Source: Nymphaea colorata (Eukaryota > Streptophyta > Magnoliopsida > Nymphaeales > Nymphaeaceae). From it: a stretch of 64,000 nt of DNA. Positions 34,749-47,059 of the stretch are shown here, one piece after another. The notes under the pieces were generated by a model, which was not told the origin of the DNA, did no database searches, and was given only the letters and a program-made list of their open reading frames with translations. Where the stretch lies: positions 6,560,608 to 6,624,607 of the forward strand of contig NC_045142.1 of NCBI RefSeq assembly GCF_008831285.2, read 5' to 3'. The position numbers and the translations under genes were made by a program. Every line of letters begins with the position of its first letter. Within the stretch, counting starts at the first letter, position 1.

Positions 34749-35859
34749 CATATATAAATATTTATATGAATATGTATCTCTTTTTTTTTTAAATCTTTGA
34801 TTTTATGATTTTCAAGATCTCTTTCGCTCTCTCATTATCTATATTTTCTTATGACCAAGTATCTCATTTTATACATCTTTTTTGGACATTTTTCTTCTCC
34901 AAGATCATTTTCATTTACCGACTTCACTAGGACCATAAATCAAGTAATGACCCAATATTGGATTCATGCTTGATGGTCTACAACTCCAATTCATGTTGAG
35001 AAACATTTACTTCTTATATATGATATTTATGAAAACATAAATCTTAGAGGTATGCTATGGTAGGAATGTTTTTAGATGAATGTTGTTGTAGGAATGTTCC
35101 ATTCTCTTTTAATCATATATGCTTCATTCTCTTTGAATCATATAGGATCAATGCATTCATGCATTCACAATCACTTAATATCATTTATGAGCACAATCAC
35201 ATCTCTAAAAGAACTTAAGCAAGATGCGATGGAGTTCTAACTATGTGGTAACCGAATTAGATCAAGATCTCAAACCTACTTAAAGTCTTAAGAGAACACT
35301 AAATTACAATGTTCAAGTTTTTCAAATGATATTTACAAAGATTTTCCACTTCTAGCTTTCACTAAAATATTTCACATTCTCAAGTGATTCTTGAAGAACC
35401 TCCTCAAAAGTTTGAAACATCAAACTTTCAATATTTTTCTACACCGCATATAAAATAAAAAAATAGATTTAAATTTAAAATGAAATGCATCAATGATAGA
35501 CATAGCCCGTGGGTTGATTACCCCTGGTAAAGGTGCCGGGAACGGTCGATCCTTGTACCGATGGACAACTCCATTTCTTCCCTATTTCAAAACAAAACCT
35601 CATTTTTCCGGAGCACTCCAAACCAATGAAAAATTTGGGATGCAAACACATACATTTCTGTTCAAATGTTAATCTACCATTAATGCCATTAGTATAATAT
35701 ATTTAACTACATTTAGGTTAGGTTGGTGTTTTCTTACATATACCTAATAATTTAGTGCTTCTTTTCAAACTAACATGGAGAATTGGTACGGGCTTTCAAT
35801 TTGTTTTAGGTGTACATTTTCATTACTCAGGTAATTGAAATGGTATAAAGGGAGTGTTT

Positions 35860-36095
35860 GGTTACTTCCAATTTCAAATCTATGACCTGATATGGATCTC
35901 ATATGACATGTTTTGTTGATGTGGCAAAAGATCTATGGTAAAATGCATGCTTTACGAAACTAAGGATACTATGTCAGACCTTAGATCTGGACTTAAGATT
36001 CTAGTTTTAGATCAAAATGAGAATGACTTGAAACTAAATCCATGTTTAGTTTTCAAATCCTATTGATCTTAAATATGAGAATATCAAATCAAATG
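35860..36095. mobile_element. Possible MITE
   Basis: The left end GGGAGTGTTTGGTTAC and the right end, read inverted as GAGGGCATTTGATTTG, are imperfectly alike and enclose about 230 bp without coding potential. No clear target duplication. Confidence 0.3.
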
Positions 36096-37054
36096 CCCTC
36101 ACAGTTCTATGGGCCCTTTTTGTGGCAATTTTCTTACCCATTTGAGGTTGTTGATCTAGATATAGAGAGAGAGAGAGAGATTCTGACAGTTCTTTGTTAT
36201 TGATAAATGTTTTACTTAAGTGTGCGTCAAGGAAACTACTATTCCTCCATCAATAAGATGATGCAAAACATGTATTCTTATCAAAAACAGGAAATGAATA
36301 GTTAACAGTGACAATAATTAGGGATTGATTAGGAAATAATTAGAACAACCTCTTACAGAGAAGAGCTATTTTCTGAACAAAGTCCATAGGCTGAATGAAG
36401 GTAATAAAAACACAAATCGATTTCACATGGTGGCCAATAACAATCAAACTTCGAGAACCAGACGGCCATCTCTCACACAAGACTGAAGGAAGGAGGGAAG
36501 AGTGGAAAAAGAAACCAGAAGCAAATCACTGAACATGCTCCCCAGCAAAACGCAGAGAGATCGTTTGGAGGAAGGAAGGAGAGAAAGAGAGGAAAAGAGA
36601 AAATCAGGTGCTCCGTTTTCTTTTTTCTTTTTTTAACAGAAGACTCGAAGCTTTTGTCGAGGGCAGAACAAGGCATCATCTGTAACGATGGTATTTGGAC
36701 AACGTGTATAGATTTATACCGTTACATCACGGGTATATATCTGGTCACCTCGAATCCTCCTGGTAATGACAGGACACTATATTATTTTTATAGTGTGTGC
36801 CTGCATGGTCACTCTGGTTATGCTGAATTTGCTAAAAACTGTCACATGCCACCATTTTATCCTTTCCCGCAGTAATTGAGGGATGGTGTTCTTCCCTTTG
36901 ATTCTATACCTCCTTCTGCTCTCTCCAAACTATGGTTAGGAATGGCTTTCCAAAATTTAATTGCGCTTGAAGATATGCTTAGAGACCTAATTCGCATTCC
37001 TAAATTTAATATGAAGTTAGCAGCTTGTTTGTAGTATAATGATGAAATTGACTC
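36096..37054. other. No gene recognised
   Basis: Includes a short (GA)n at about 36,165-36,180 and an AG/CT-rich stretch at 36,480-36,640. Family R similarity begins at about 36,930. Confidence 0.45.
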
Positions 37055-37292
37055 GGTTTTGTCAAAAACTCAATTTTGATAAATTGATAGTTCCAAAATG
37101 GAGTGAGTAATTAAAAATAATATGTAATTGAGCTAAACTCAACTCTGTCTAAAGAAGAAAAACTCTAAAAATAATGTGAACACTACTATAAAAAAATAAA
37201 AACTATATTTTTAACTCAATTACATATCATTTTTAATTACTCACTCCAGTTTGGAACTATCAATTTATCAAAATTGAGTTTTTGACAAAACC
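37055..37292. mobile_element. Palindromic MITE, 238 bp
   Basis: Arms of about 78 bp (37,055-37,132 and 37,215-37,292) are near-perfect reverse complements around a loop of about 80 bp. The outer ends read GGTTTTGTCAAAAACTCAAT. Half-copies of the same element occur at about 21,410-21,500, 22,300-22,440 and 47,060-47,200, so it is dispersed. Confidence 0.75.
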
Positions 37293-37299
37293 AAGTTTT

Positions 37300-38250
37300 G
37301 ATGGTCACCCCAAACACACGTTAAATAGCATTTTGCCTTCAAAGTACCATTTGAAGGTGCCATGCAATTGTGGCACCCTTAAGAATTTTTAGCAGCATGC
37401 ATTGGGTTTCAGGTAAGACTAAACGTGGTTCAAATACATGCTTTAAACATTCACTTTAGTGTTTAAAGAAAGAAGAATCAGGTTTGAGGACAACTGCATA
37501 AGGCAGTATGGTGCTTCTTGGCTAACGAGGAAAAGGTTCTTGATCTTTTGTTTTTCTGTGTATAAACGATTTGTCTTGAAATTTGAAACTGCCCACATAA
37601 AAATGGATCAAATTCTCATGCTTCACATTTATGCAGCCAAATCCTGATGCAGTAAATTGGTCAAATTGGTAAAATTACCCAGTCATGCAGTAAATTGGTC
37701 AAACTTAGCACTCATGCAGTAAATTGGTCCAATTACCCAGTCATGCTTTTTGCTGAGTCACAGGTAGCTCATGGATAGACGTTTCTTCTAGCAACTTGTG
37801 CTCCAACCCCAAAAATAGCCATTCAGTTTGGTTAATGTCGAACAAAATTATACAATTTTATGTTAATATGCTCAATATAAAATCATAGCCTGGTACATGC
37901 AAAACTCTGCTTAGAAAAAAAAAAACTCTAATTAATAGTTTATGACAACACTTTAACCATGACTGCTCCTTATTTTTATTGTTAAATAACAAATACTCAA
38001 GAACAACATAAAAGAGCATATTTAACTTGTGTTGACTGTTGTCATAGCTCATAATTGAACAGTTTATAAACTATCACCTAACGTACTATACAACAGAAAA
38101 TCACATGAATTCAATCAGGTGAGCACATTGACAATCAAGAGCTAAATAAGAAAAGAAAACTAGAAGGGTTATGACTCTTCTTATAGCCGGGTACTTAGAC
38201 ACACAAGGATGAAAAATATAATCTCACGTAACAGTCACAGTAACAGAGAA
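37300..38250. repeat. Repeat family R, spacer copy
   Basis: Diverged match to about 950-1,500 and 22,440-22,920, including 'gtgaggacaac..ggcagtatgg' and 'cccacataaaa..ggatcaaatt'. A local triplication of 'atgcagtaaattggtc' is at 37,650-37,730. Confidence 0.6.
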
Positions 38251-38261
38251 AAGGAATGCCA

Positions 38262-38273
38262 AATATATATATG

Positions 38274-38366
<93 letters not shown>
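38262..38366. repeat. AT microsatellite with GTATAT interruptions
   Basis: About 105 bp of TA repeats with two 'tgtatatat' interruptions. Confidence 0.97.
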
Positions 38367-38368
<2 letters not shown>

Positions 38369-38904
38369 CGCGAGAAAAAATTTAGAGAAAAAATGAGAGA
38401 GGGCGATGGGCAAGGGCTGCTAGTCGGCAGCCCATACGGCACAGAGCGAGAGGGAAGTTATGTCGGTTGCCCTCATTTGCAATAAGTAATATGCAATTGA
38501 GAGCCTTGCAGAGGCAACTGTCGGTTGTGGTTAAATGTTTCCAATTGGCAACCAACTGCTGAGAGAGATGGAGAGAGAGAGAGAGAGATAAACTCATCTC
38601 AGTGAAAGGAATGTGGTTTAGACGGACTTCTCCCGGCAATGCTTAATGGCCGGTAGGGACACATCTTCTCATGACCCCTTCACCTAGCCACCTTGAGCCA
38701 TTTTGTTGGGTGAAGCACGTCAAGCGCATGTTCATGCAGAGAGGCATATGCCTCTAATGACAATGCTTGTGAATCATTTTGAGATGCTTACATCTAAGAA
38801 TATTAATGAAGAAAGAAATATATACTCAAAAGAACCTATAGGTTATTATATCCATTCTTAAATTTACCTATATGTAATAAATGACAGTAATCGATAAATA
38901 AGGA

Positions 38905-39570
38905 TTCTATATTTTAGAGAATCAGTCCCAAAAAGTCAAATGCATATTGTAGGTATCAGATTCCAAATCACCTGAGTTCCAAATTATATTGGGATCCTAG
39001 AAAATTAATATTGCACATGTTGCCGCTCAAGCTACATTGCATAGAAAATAAGATAAAGAGATTAATACCTCTGTTGTTTTATTAATATATTGGCCGATAT
39101 TTTATATGGACTCGACAAACCAATATTTGGTAGAAATATTTCACGCAAGGACAAAGTTCTTAGGCTATTCCACTCAAAATTTGGATTCAGATATCATTTT
39201 TTTTATATTTATTATCTATACAATTTAAACATAAACAGCAAACATGGATTGGATTTAGATTTGAAATTAACAGTCAGATATTAGTTTTGATCAATCAAAT
39301 CATGTTTCTTAGCAAAAATTTGCTTAAAATGTCAACATTACATGAAATATGGCTCGATTTAGTATGTGGCACGAGTTCCCATAAAATATTTATTTTTTGT
39401 ATTTATCGAGGAGAAAAATTCTCCCCTCTCGATAGTTATAAATAGAGAGGACATGAAGGAGGCCAAGGCACCAAACTCTAAGGTGAACACCATGTACTAC
39501 AGTTGGGAAAAACCCTAACCGTGCTATGCTCCTTGGTGGAAAAGGTCCTCTTGGCCAAATTTCTGTTTAA
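38905..39570 (+). repeat. LTR-like promoter repeat, spacer copy
   Basis: Same family as 23,083-23,750. TATA box TATAAATAG at 39,437-39,445 and the conserved 'ccctaaccgtgctatgctcc' at about 39,511. Preceded by family R sequence at 38,770-38,900, as in the left arm. Confidence 0.45.
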
Positions 39571-39910
39571 ATTAGACTGTTTTAGGCTATGTTTTAAGAA
39601 AGTCTAGGTCACATTTTTTGTTCCAAAGCACTATTGATAAGCCACTCTCTTCTGGCCAAACGCTTCTTGAGACTAAGCAATTCATAGTCTCTGGGAGATT
39701 GTTTTAGGTATTTCCTTTCTGTCTTTCTTATCTTTATTTATTTTGTATGCTTCTTAGGATAGTTTATTTTTTACTTGGTGTGGGATTAAACTAGTTTGCA
39801 ATATTTTTAACCTTCATCTTAGCCGTAGATGCCCAAGGATCCTAGGATTAGGCAGTCTCACCCATACATGTAAGATGCTCAAATGCGATTCCCTGGAACC
39901 TAAGATGCTC

Positions 39911-39915
39911 CCTCC

Positions 39916-39956
<41 letters not shown>

Positions 39957-39962
39957 TGCATG
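39911..39962. repeat. CT/GT microsatellite
   Basis: (CT)n running into (GT)n. The direct-repeat partner at about 41,449-41,468 retains only the GT part. Confidence 0.9.
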
Positions 39963-41062
39963 CGCGTGCACACACTACGGGAGTGTACAAACCACAACTA
40001 GAGGGGGAAGATTTAGAACGATGCAATGAACCGCTTGAGTTATTGCTGCTTCTGCTGAATCAGCAAACTAGCTCCACAATTAACGCTGCCTGATTTGAAC
40101 CACTCAAAATTCTGTTCACGTCGAAAGAAACCCTTCGAACATTGTATTTCGGCAATGGACAAACAAATCCCGACGAAACAAGTAGCTGATGCTTCCTTAC
40201 CCACCGTCCGAGTATCTCTTAGTGATCAAGTGCGGGTGCCCCGAGCGGCGTCCCCAACGACGACTACAGCGCCTCCTTCTCCTCCGCCATCTGTCCTTTT
40301 CCGTTTCTTTCTGATGGGAGAGAGAATGAAAGAAACGGATGAACTGATTCTAATTCTGGCGCCCACACTTTCTCCTCTGCAAATCACTCCCGCCCGTGGG
40401 AATAGTGACTTCTCTCTGACGTCCCACCCACTGCCTAGTCGAATTCAGGCTTCCTCTCACCCACCTGCACAACCACTTTCCCCTTCCCCTCTACGTCAAA
40501 ACTTCATGATTTTTTTTTCTTTACTTTTTTCAGAAGCAATTTCAGTTCAGGCCCATGCTTTTATGTCTAATCCTGTACGTGACTTCACCTTCCCAAAATT
40601 TTTGCTATGAGCTTCCGCTCTCTTCACCCGTGCTAAAGACTTCTTTTCCGCCCAACCTAAAGTGATGTTCAATTTCAGTTGTCTCAATTCAAACAACAGA
40701 AAAGCAAACCTTGAACGTCAACTTCCGGTTGGAAGGAAAAGAAGTCGGAAAAAATTTTGGGAAGGTGAAGTCACTTACACGATTAGACATAAAAGCATGG
40801 GTCTGAGCTGAAATTGCTTCAAAGTAAAGAAAAAAAAAATCATGAAGGCTTGATGTAAAGGAGAAGGGCAAAGTGGTGGAGCAGATGGGTGAGCGGAAGC
40901 CTGAATCCCCCTCTAGGCAGCGGGTGGGACGTCAGAGAGAAGTTGCTGTTCCCGCGGGCGGGAGAGATTTGCAGAGGAGTAAGTGCGGGTGCCAGAATTA
41001 GAATCAGTTCATCCGTTTCTTTCGTTCTCTCTCTCTCTCCCATCAGAAAGAAATAGAAAAGG

Positions 41063-41214
41063 ATGGACGGCGGAGGAGAAGGAGGGCGCTGTCGTCGTCG
41101 TCGGGGATGCCACTCCGGGCGCGGCTGGTGGTCACACAGATGGAGTCAGAGGATCCCCAAGACCCTGCCAAGTCTCCCGCCCTTTCCCCCAAATATTCCA
41201 CGCGTAAGGTCAGG
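41063..41214 (+). pseudogene. First-exon-like fragment in U2
   Basis: Corresponds to the U4 fragment at 44,241-44,381, with a frame-disrupting change after the start (MDGGGEGG instead of MAEEKEAQ). Keeps TQMESEDPQDPAKSPA in another frame. The parent gene was not recognised. Confidence 0.5.
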
Positions 41215-41877
41215 ATCGGTCTCTCTTCCCCCACTCTCTCCTGCGCGCGTATGCTGGCAGAGTTTTTGGTGTTTGTCAATGACTTGGATTGTGGCATCTG
41301 ATTTTTCATGTAAAAAGTAATGGAAGGCATTCGACGAATTAGGGTTCGATTTTTAGCTGAGATTTGTAATAGTTGCTGGTCATTTTTGCTTGACGATGCT
41401 ATATTTTTAACCTTCATCTTAGCCCCGTATGTGTAAGATGCTCAAATGTCTGTGTGTGTGTGTGTGCACGCACTACGGGAGTGCACAAGCCACAACTAGA
41501 GGTGGAAGATTCAGAATGATGCAATGAACCGCTTGAGTTATTGCTGCTTCTCTGTTAACTCCACAATTAACGCTGCCTGATTCGAACCACTCAAAATTAT
41601 GTTCACATCGAAAATAAACCGTTCAAACATTGTATTTCGGCAACGGACAATCAAATCCCAACGAAACAAGTAGCTGATGCTTCCTCATCCTCAACCAAAA
41701 ATGACCACCAACTATGACAAATCTCACCTAAAAATCGAACCCTTATTCGTCTAATGCCATCCATTACTTTTTACATGAAAAATCAGATGCCACAATCCAA
41801 GTCATGGACGGAGTCAAAAACTCCACCAGCACACGCACGCGTGGGAAAGAGTGGGGGAAGCGAAACCGATCCTGACC

Positions 41878-42060
41878 TTACACGTGGAATAGTTGGGGGG
41901 AAGGGGCAGGAGACTTGGCAGGGTCTTCGGGGTACTTTGGTTCAATCTGCACGACCACCAGCCGTGCCCCGTGTGGCTGTCCCCGACGACAACGACAGCG
42001 CCTCCTTCTCCTTCGCCATCCATCCTTTTTGGTTTCTTTCTGATGGGAGAGAGAACAAAA
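41878..42060 (-). pseudogene. First-exon-like fragment in U3
   Basis: Inverted copy of the U4 fragment, more diverged (QIEPKYPEDPAKSPAPSP), with several indels. Confidence 0.45.
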
Positions 42061-42499
42061 GTAATGGATGAACTGATTATAATTCTGGCGCCCACACTTT
42101 CTCCTCTGCAAATCTCTCCCGCCCGCGGGAATAGCAACTTCTCTCTGACGGCCCACCCGCTGCCTAGTAGAAGGGGATTCAGGCTTCCTCTCACCGACCT
42201 GCTCGACCACTTTCCCGTTCTCCTCTACGTCAAGCCTTCATGATATTTTTTTCTTTCCTTTTTTCAGAAGCAATTTCAGTTCAGACCCATGCTTTTATGT
42301 CTAATCGTCTAAGTGACTCACCTTCCCGAAATTTTTGCTATGAGCTTCCGCTCTCTTCACCCGTGCTAAAGACTTCTTTTCCTCCCAACCTGAAGTGACT
42401 TTCAATTTCAGCTGTCTCAATTGATGCAACAGGAAAGCTTACCACCAAGTGGAAGGTGCCATTAGTTCCATCTAAAAGACTTGTGTACAATGCATGTGA

Positions 42500-42917
42500 A
42501 GTAAAATGAGAACATTATTCTTCCAAAGGGTGTGATATTCCCCTAGAAGGAGAAAAAATGAGGAGTTCTTTCTTCTTCTCCAAAGTCGTACCAGTGCGGC
42601 GTGGCCAACATGAGGGCTGTTGGCGCATGGAGAACCGAAATGGGCATTGGCGAAACACTGCCGATACACACCTCCGAGCAGGTTCGGGAGCCGGTCCCGG
42701 TCCCTCGTCGAGCTCCCATTCTCCCCTACCGCACTGGCCTCTCGTCGAGCTCCCATTCTCCCCTACCGCACTGGCCTCCATTTCCTCACATCTGAAGCGG
42801 AAACAAACGGTAGAAACAAAAATGCACGATACGGAACAAGACACCCTACGAAGACAACAAAGACTGACTCTACTCAAAGCAAAACATGAAGGAAGAGGAA
42901 AGGAAAATCAGGAAAAA

Positions 42918-42948
<31 letters not shown>

Positions 42949-42960
42949 TGTAGTAGGTAG
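42500..42960 (-). pseudogene. Second first-exon-like fragment (MEASAVGENGSS), inverted copy
   Basis: On the minus strand an 'aaaaccctagcacctacta' leader and CT-rich tract precede ATG (about 42,783) and MEASAVGENGSSTRG. A 37-bp unit (about 42,706-42,779) is tandemly duplicated, adding QCGRGEWELDE or GENGSSTRD depending on frame. A GT after the last Gly codons fits a splice donor. Parent gene not recognised. Confidence 0.5.
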
Positions 42961-43014
42961 TAGGTGCTAGGGTTTTTCTTTCCCTATCTGTTGCCATGCG
43001 TCCGTTGGGCCCCA

Positions 43015-43586
43015 TCTGGCTCCTTCCTCTCGTAGGCTCAACCGAGTGGGAAAAGCAAAACCAGAAAAAGTTTCTAACCAAACGGTGAAAAAGGAAAAAC
43101 GGTTAGAAAAAGGAAGAGGGAAAGAAAAACCCTAGCACCTACTGCCTACTACACCAGAGAGAGAGAGACACACAGATTTTTCCTGATTTTCCTTTCCTCT
43201 TCGTAGGGTATTTTGTTCCGTGTCGTGCATTTTTGTTTCTACCGTTTGTTTCCGCTTCAGATGTGAGGAAATGGAGGCGAATGCGGTAGGGGAGAATGGG
43301 TCTGGCTCCTTCCTCTCGTAGGCTCAACCGAGTGGGAAAAGCAAAACCAGAAAAAGTTTCTAACCAAACGGTGAAAAAGGAAAAACGGTTAGAAAAAGGA
43401 AGAGGGAAAGAAAAACCCTAGCACCTACTGCCTACTACACCAGAGAGAGAGAGACACACAGATTTTTCCTGATTTTCCTTTCCTCTTCGTAGGGTATTTT
43501 GTTCCGTGTCGTGCATTTTTGTTTCTACCGTTTGTTTCCGCTTCAGATGTGAGGAAATGGAGGCGAATGCGGTAGGGGAGAATGGG
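43015..43586 (+). repeat. Exact 286-bp tandem duplication
   Basis: 43,015-43,300 and 43,301-43,586 read identically base for base. The unit runs from the 5' leader ('aaaaccctagcacctactg') through ATG and MEANAVGENG. The first unit therefore truncates the fragment, and the second continues into it. The lack of differences indicates a recent event. Confidence 0.95.
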
Positions 43587-43632
43587 AGCTCGTCGAGGGA
43601 CCAGGACCGGCTGCCGAACCCGCTCGGAGGTG
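43568..43632 (+). pseudogene. Second first-exon-like fragment (MEANAVGENGSS), direct copy
   Basis: ATG at 43,568; reads MEANAVGENGSSSRDQDRLP then NPLGG. GGAG followed by GTGCGT at about 43,628 is a plausible splice donor. The leader is rich in CT and contains the plant 5' UTR-like AAACCCTAG. No downstream exon is present. Confidence 0.5.
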
Positions 43633-44240
43633 CGTACCAGCAGTGCTACCATTACTGATTTGACAAAAATGGGCCTTTTATATCATGATAATTTGAACAT
43701 TTGTCTTTACCTAATTGTTTTTAAAAGTTAAAAAATAATTTGGCTTATAATAAAAGGACGTAACTACCAATCTGCCATTTCGTTCATCGCATATTTTTTT
43801 TCTGGAACTAGAATCAGAAGGAGCGGTATTAGTGAAGGTAGCCCCATATTTCTTATAACAAGAAAGCAAATGTAAAACTCACATTTTAAATAAGTATTTA
43901 GCACGGGTGAAGAGAGTGGAAGCTCGTCGGGAAGGTGAAGTCACTTACACGATTAGGCATAAAAGCATGGGTCTGAACTGAAATTGCTTCTGAAAAAAGT
44001 AAAGAAAAAAAACAAATCACTAAGGCTTGACGTAGAGGGGAAGGGAAAAGTGGTCGAGCAGGTGGGTGAGAGGAAGCCTGAATCCCCTTCTACTAGGCAG
44101 CGGGTGGGACGTCAGAGAGAAGTCGCTATTCCCACAAGCGGGAGAGATTTGCAGAGGAGAAAGTGCGGGCGGTAGAATTAGAATCAGTTCATCTGTTTCT
44201 TTCGTTCTCTCTCCCATCAGAAAGAAACGGAAAAGGACGG

Positions 44241-44400
44241 ATGGCGGAGGAGAAGGAGGCACAGTCGTCGTCGTCGGGGACGCCACTCGGGGCACGGCTG
44301 GTGGTCGCGCAGATGGAATCAGAGGACCCCAAAGACCCTGCCAAGTTTCCCGCCCCTTCCCCCAACTATTCCACCTGTACGGTCAGGATCGGTCTCTCTT
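44241..44400 (+). pseudogene. First-exon-like fragment in U4 (best preserved)
   Basis: MAEEKEAQSSSSGTPLGARL, then VVAQMESEDPKDPAKFPAPS, then PNYST. This is the most intact of the four units, with a Ser-rich acidic start and a GTCAGG donor-like site after the Thr-Val codons. A CT-rich leader and 'ctctcccatcagaaagaaacgg' precede it. The gene family was not recognised and no further exon follows. Confidence 0.5.
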
Positions 44401-44954
44401 CCCACGCTCCCTCCCGCGCGCGCGTATGCTGGCGGAGTTTTTGGCCTCCGTCGATGACTTGGATTGTGCCGTCTGAGTTTTCATGTAAAATGTAATGGAT
44501 GACATTCGACGAATTGGGGTTCGATTTTTAGGTGAGATTTGTATTAGTTGGTGGTTACTTTTGGTTGAGGATGTGATCAGTGTCCTCTGGTAATGACGAA
44601 CTAAACAAATTCTAGGTGCGTCTCTTTTGAGTTTGATCTGCTAGATTATCGCACTTGATCACTAGGAGATACTCGGACGGTGGGTAAGGAAGCATCAGCT
44701 ACTTGTTTCGTCGGTATTTGATTTTCCTTTAACGAAATACAATGTTCGAAGGGTTTCTTTTCGCTGCGAACAGAATTTTGAGTGGTTCGAATGAGGCTGC
44801 GTTAATTGTGGAGTTAGTTCTCTCCCCCATATACTTTGCCCGCACATACTGAAGATGACATAGCCCCTTAATTTTATGTTCCTCCATCGGCATACATATT
44901 AAGCCTCTTTTAGAGGCCATTTGAGAAAAAGAAATGTTAGACTAACAAAAAAGT

Positions 44955-44958
<4 letters not shown>

Positions 44959-44998
<40 letters not shown>
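44959..44998. repeat. (AT)n microsatellite at inner end of right arm
   Basis: About 20 AT units, homologous to 24,424-24,497. Confidence 0.95.
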
Positions 44999-45001
<3 letters not shown>

Positions 45002-45379
45002 CCAAAAATTTTAGAGTCTAGTGTTTGTTGGGAACAATAGTGTCTAGACCGGATCCACCAAAAACAGTACTGGAGAACGATCCAGATCTAAAACGAAAAG
45101 GGAAAAACAATAAGACAATATATGAATCTGATGCAAAATTTTGTATCCTGTTTTCAAATCTGCTTCTACAAGTTTTGCACCTGATTCTGGTCAAAAGACA
45201 AGATGCTGAGGCTATGCCACTCCCCTTGCCTGAAGCTCCAGGCCGCTTTGGCATGCTCTGTTATATATTGCTTTTTTATTCTTATATGCAACTCTAATTT
45301 TGATTTAACTAGCTGAAGATCATATGCATGACTTTCTTTTACGCCTTGGAATTTGGCTTGTTGTCTATGGTACCGGTCT

Positions 45380-46000
45380 TTCCCAACTCTAGTGCAAACT
45401 CTTGGCTTTCGAATTTGGCTTGTTGGCTCTCTGCATGTCTTCTCTATTTATAGCTATTGAGAAGAGATAACTTTTTCTCCATAGTAGGTGCAAAACTAAA
45501 TTTTGAAAGGAAAGTCATGCTACACACTAAATCAAGCCATTCCATGAAATGCTGGCTCTTTAAGCAAATTTTTGCTGGGAAACATGACTTAATGACCATG
45601 AATCCGACTTCTGAATCTAAAATCTAAGTCAGATCCAAGTGTAACTTTTATATTTGAATTTTTGTTGGATAATGAACACAAAAAATGTATTTGCGAATAC
45701 AAATGTGCATGGAATAGCCTAAGAACTTTGTCCATGCATGCAATATTCATGCAATATTTGTAACAATATTGGTCCATTTAGTCCATATAAAATATTGACC
45801 AATATATTAATAAAATAACAAACATACCAATCTCTATCTTATTTTATAAATAACACGGTGTGATAGAGTTTGATGCATATCAGCATGCACATTAATTTTT
45901 GAGGATTCCAATGTGATTTAGCACCCAAGGTGATTTGCAACCCGATGCCTAGAATGTGCGTTTAACTTTTTGGGACAAATGCTATAATATATGTATCCAT
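45380..46000 (-). repeat. LTR-like promoter repeat, right-arm copy
   Basis: Inverted match to 23,083-23,700. TATA box on the minus strand at 45,444-45,452. Confidence 0.45.
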
Positions 46001-47059
46001 TAATGGTCACCCTAACTTATTATCTGCTGATAAATTAAGCGTGACTTTTCATTTCCTATAGGTTATTTTGAGTAAATTGTTCTTTCCTCTTCTATGTCTA
46101 CGAAGGCTATGATGCCAATATCAGCATGGTATTCTAAGACAATAGCAATACTGCCTTAGAGTTGTCATGAGAATTTTTAACAGTTTCAATTGTTTTAATG
46201 ATGAACGTAGCTTTCAAAGAGACAAGGTAACTGCAGGGCAAAAGAGGTCTTGAACTAGTTCAAGGATTTTAAAACTTCTCTAAGTTGTTCATTGGGCTTC
46301 GGTACTTCTCTCTTATGTTGAGGTCACCTTCAGGTCTCCAATAATTAGTTTGATTGTTCAGAACATTTTTCCTTTTTGTTGGTGGTGGATCTCTCTTTGT
46401 TTCCTCTTCATTGTTGGATTGAACTTTATGTAACCCTGGCAGGACTAACTATACTTTGGACGTTGAAGCCAGCACTCATGTCTCTCAGCATATGAGCACA
46501 CTGATATATTTACTTTAAATACTAACAAAGTCAGATTTTCAACTAGTCGCAACATGTTACTTTCACTATCAAAGCAAATAAAAAGGACTACTAACTTGAG
46601 TACTAAATCAATTGAGTTTACTTTTCTACGAAAGTCTCTCTCTTCAACAACACATTCATACTGATATTAGAAACAGTACATGAAAGACTGCCACCGTAAA
46701 GAAATACGACGGCTGCCAAGTTGGTGAATAGAAGAGGGTTTTTTTAGTTATTTTTTAAAATAATCATCCCCATCATTTTATTTTTGCCCATACTAATCGG
46801 TCTCTTTTTAAATTATAAGGGCATTTTGGTCATTTTAGGCTAGGACAAACAATTTAAGGGTTTTCGTCCCAAAATGTAACTTCTTAGCCTCGATGCAGGT
46901 ATGCTGGAAGTGAACTCAAGTGTTCTAACCCTTCCACTTCTTGCATTTAGGAGTAATTCTCATCTCAAACAGAAATTCACCCGAAAACAAACACAATAAA
47001 GATTTAGTATAGGTCATAAACTTACAAGCTACTACAGAGCATTAGTCAATGCAGAAAAT

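Larger units (their letters stand above)
32594..35648 (+). mobile_element. Solo LTR, 3,055 bp
   Basis: Starts TGTAATCACC and ends GGGATGCAAACA, flanked by the perfect 5-bp duplication CATAC at 32,589-32,593 and 35,649-35,653. It contains a TATAAATA box at 33,068-33,075, upstream tandem repeats, and downstream repeats and TATAGA arrays. A very long LTR with this start fits Ty3/gypsy (Athila/Tat-like size). There is no internal coding region next to it. Confidence 0.87.
39800..44840. repeat. Array of alternately inverted gene-fragment units
   Basis: Four copies of one unit alternate in orientation: U1 minus (about 40,030-40,690), U2 plus (40,700-41,400), U3 minus (41,460-42,450), U4 plus (43,900-44,830). 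39,800-40,560 and 41,401-42,300 are direct repeats, which makes two successive [minus, plus] pairs. Each unit holds a GC-rich first-exon-like segment. A second fragment, itself inverted (42,500-42,960 against 43,130-43,640), lies between U3 and U4. The high local GC contrasts with the AT-rich surroundings. Confidence 0.8.

Noticed and set aside
38195-38442. Open frames of IYIYIY and similar at AT tracts (also 24,414-24,620 and 54,190-54,450)
   Set aside because: Translations of AT microsatellites.
40095-40610. 171-codon open frame starting MNHSKFCSRRKK
   Set aside because: It is antisense to the first-exon-like fragment of unit U1, and corresponding frames in U3 and the other units are not preserved as protein.
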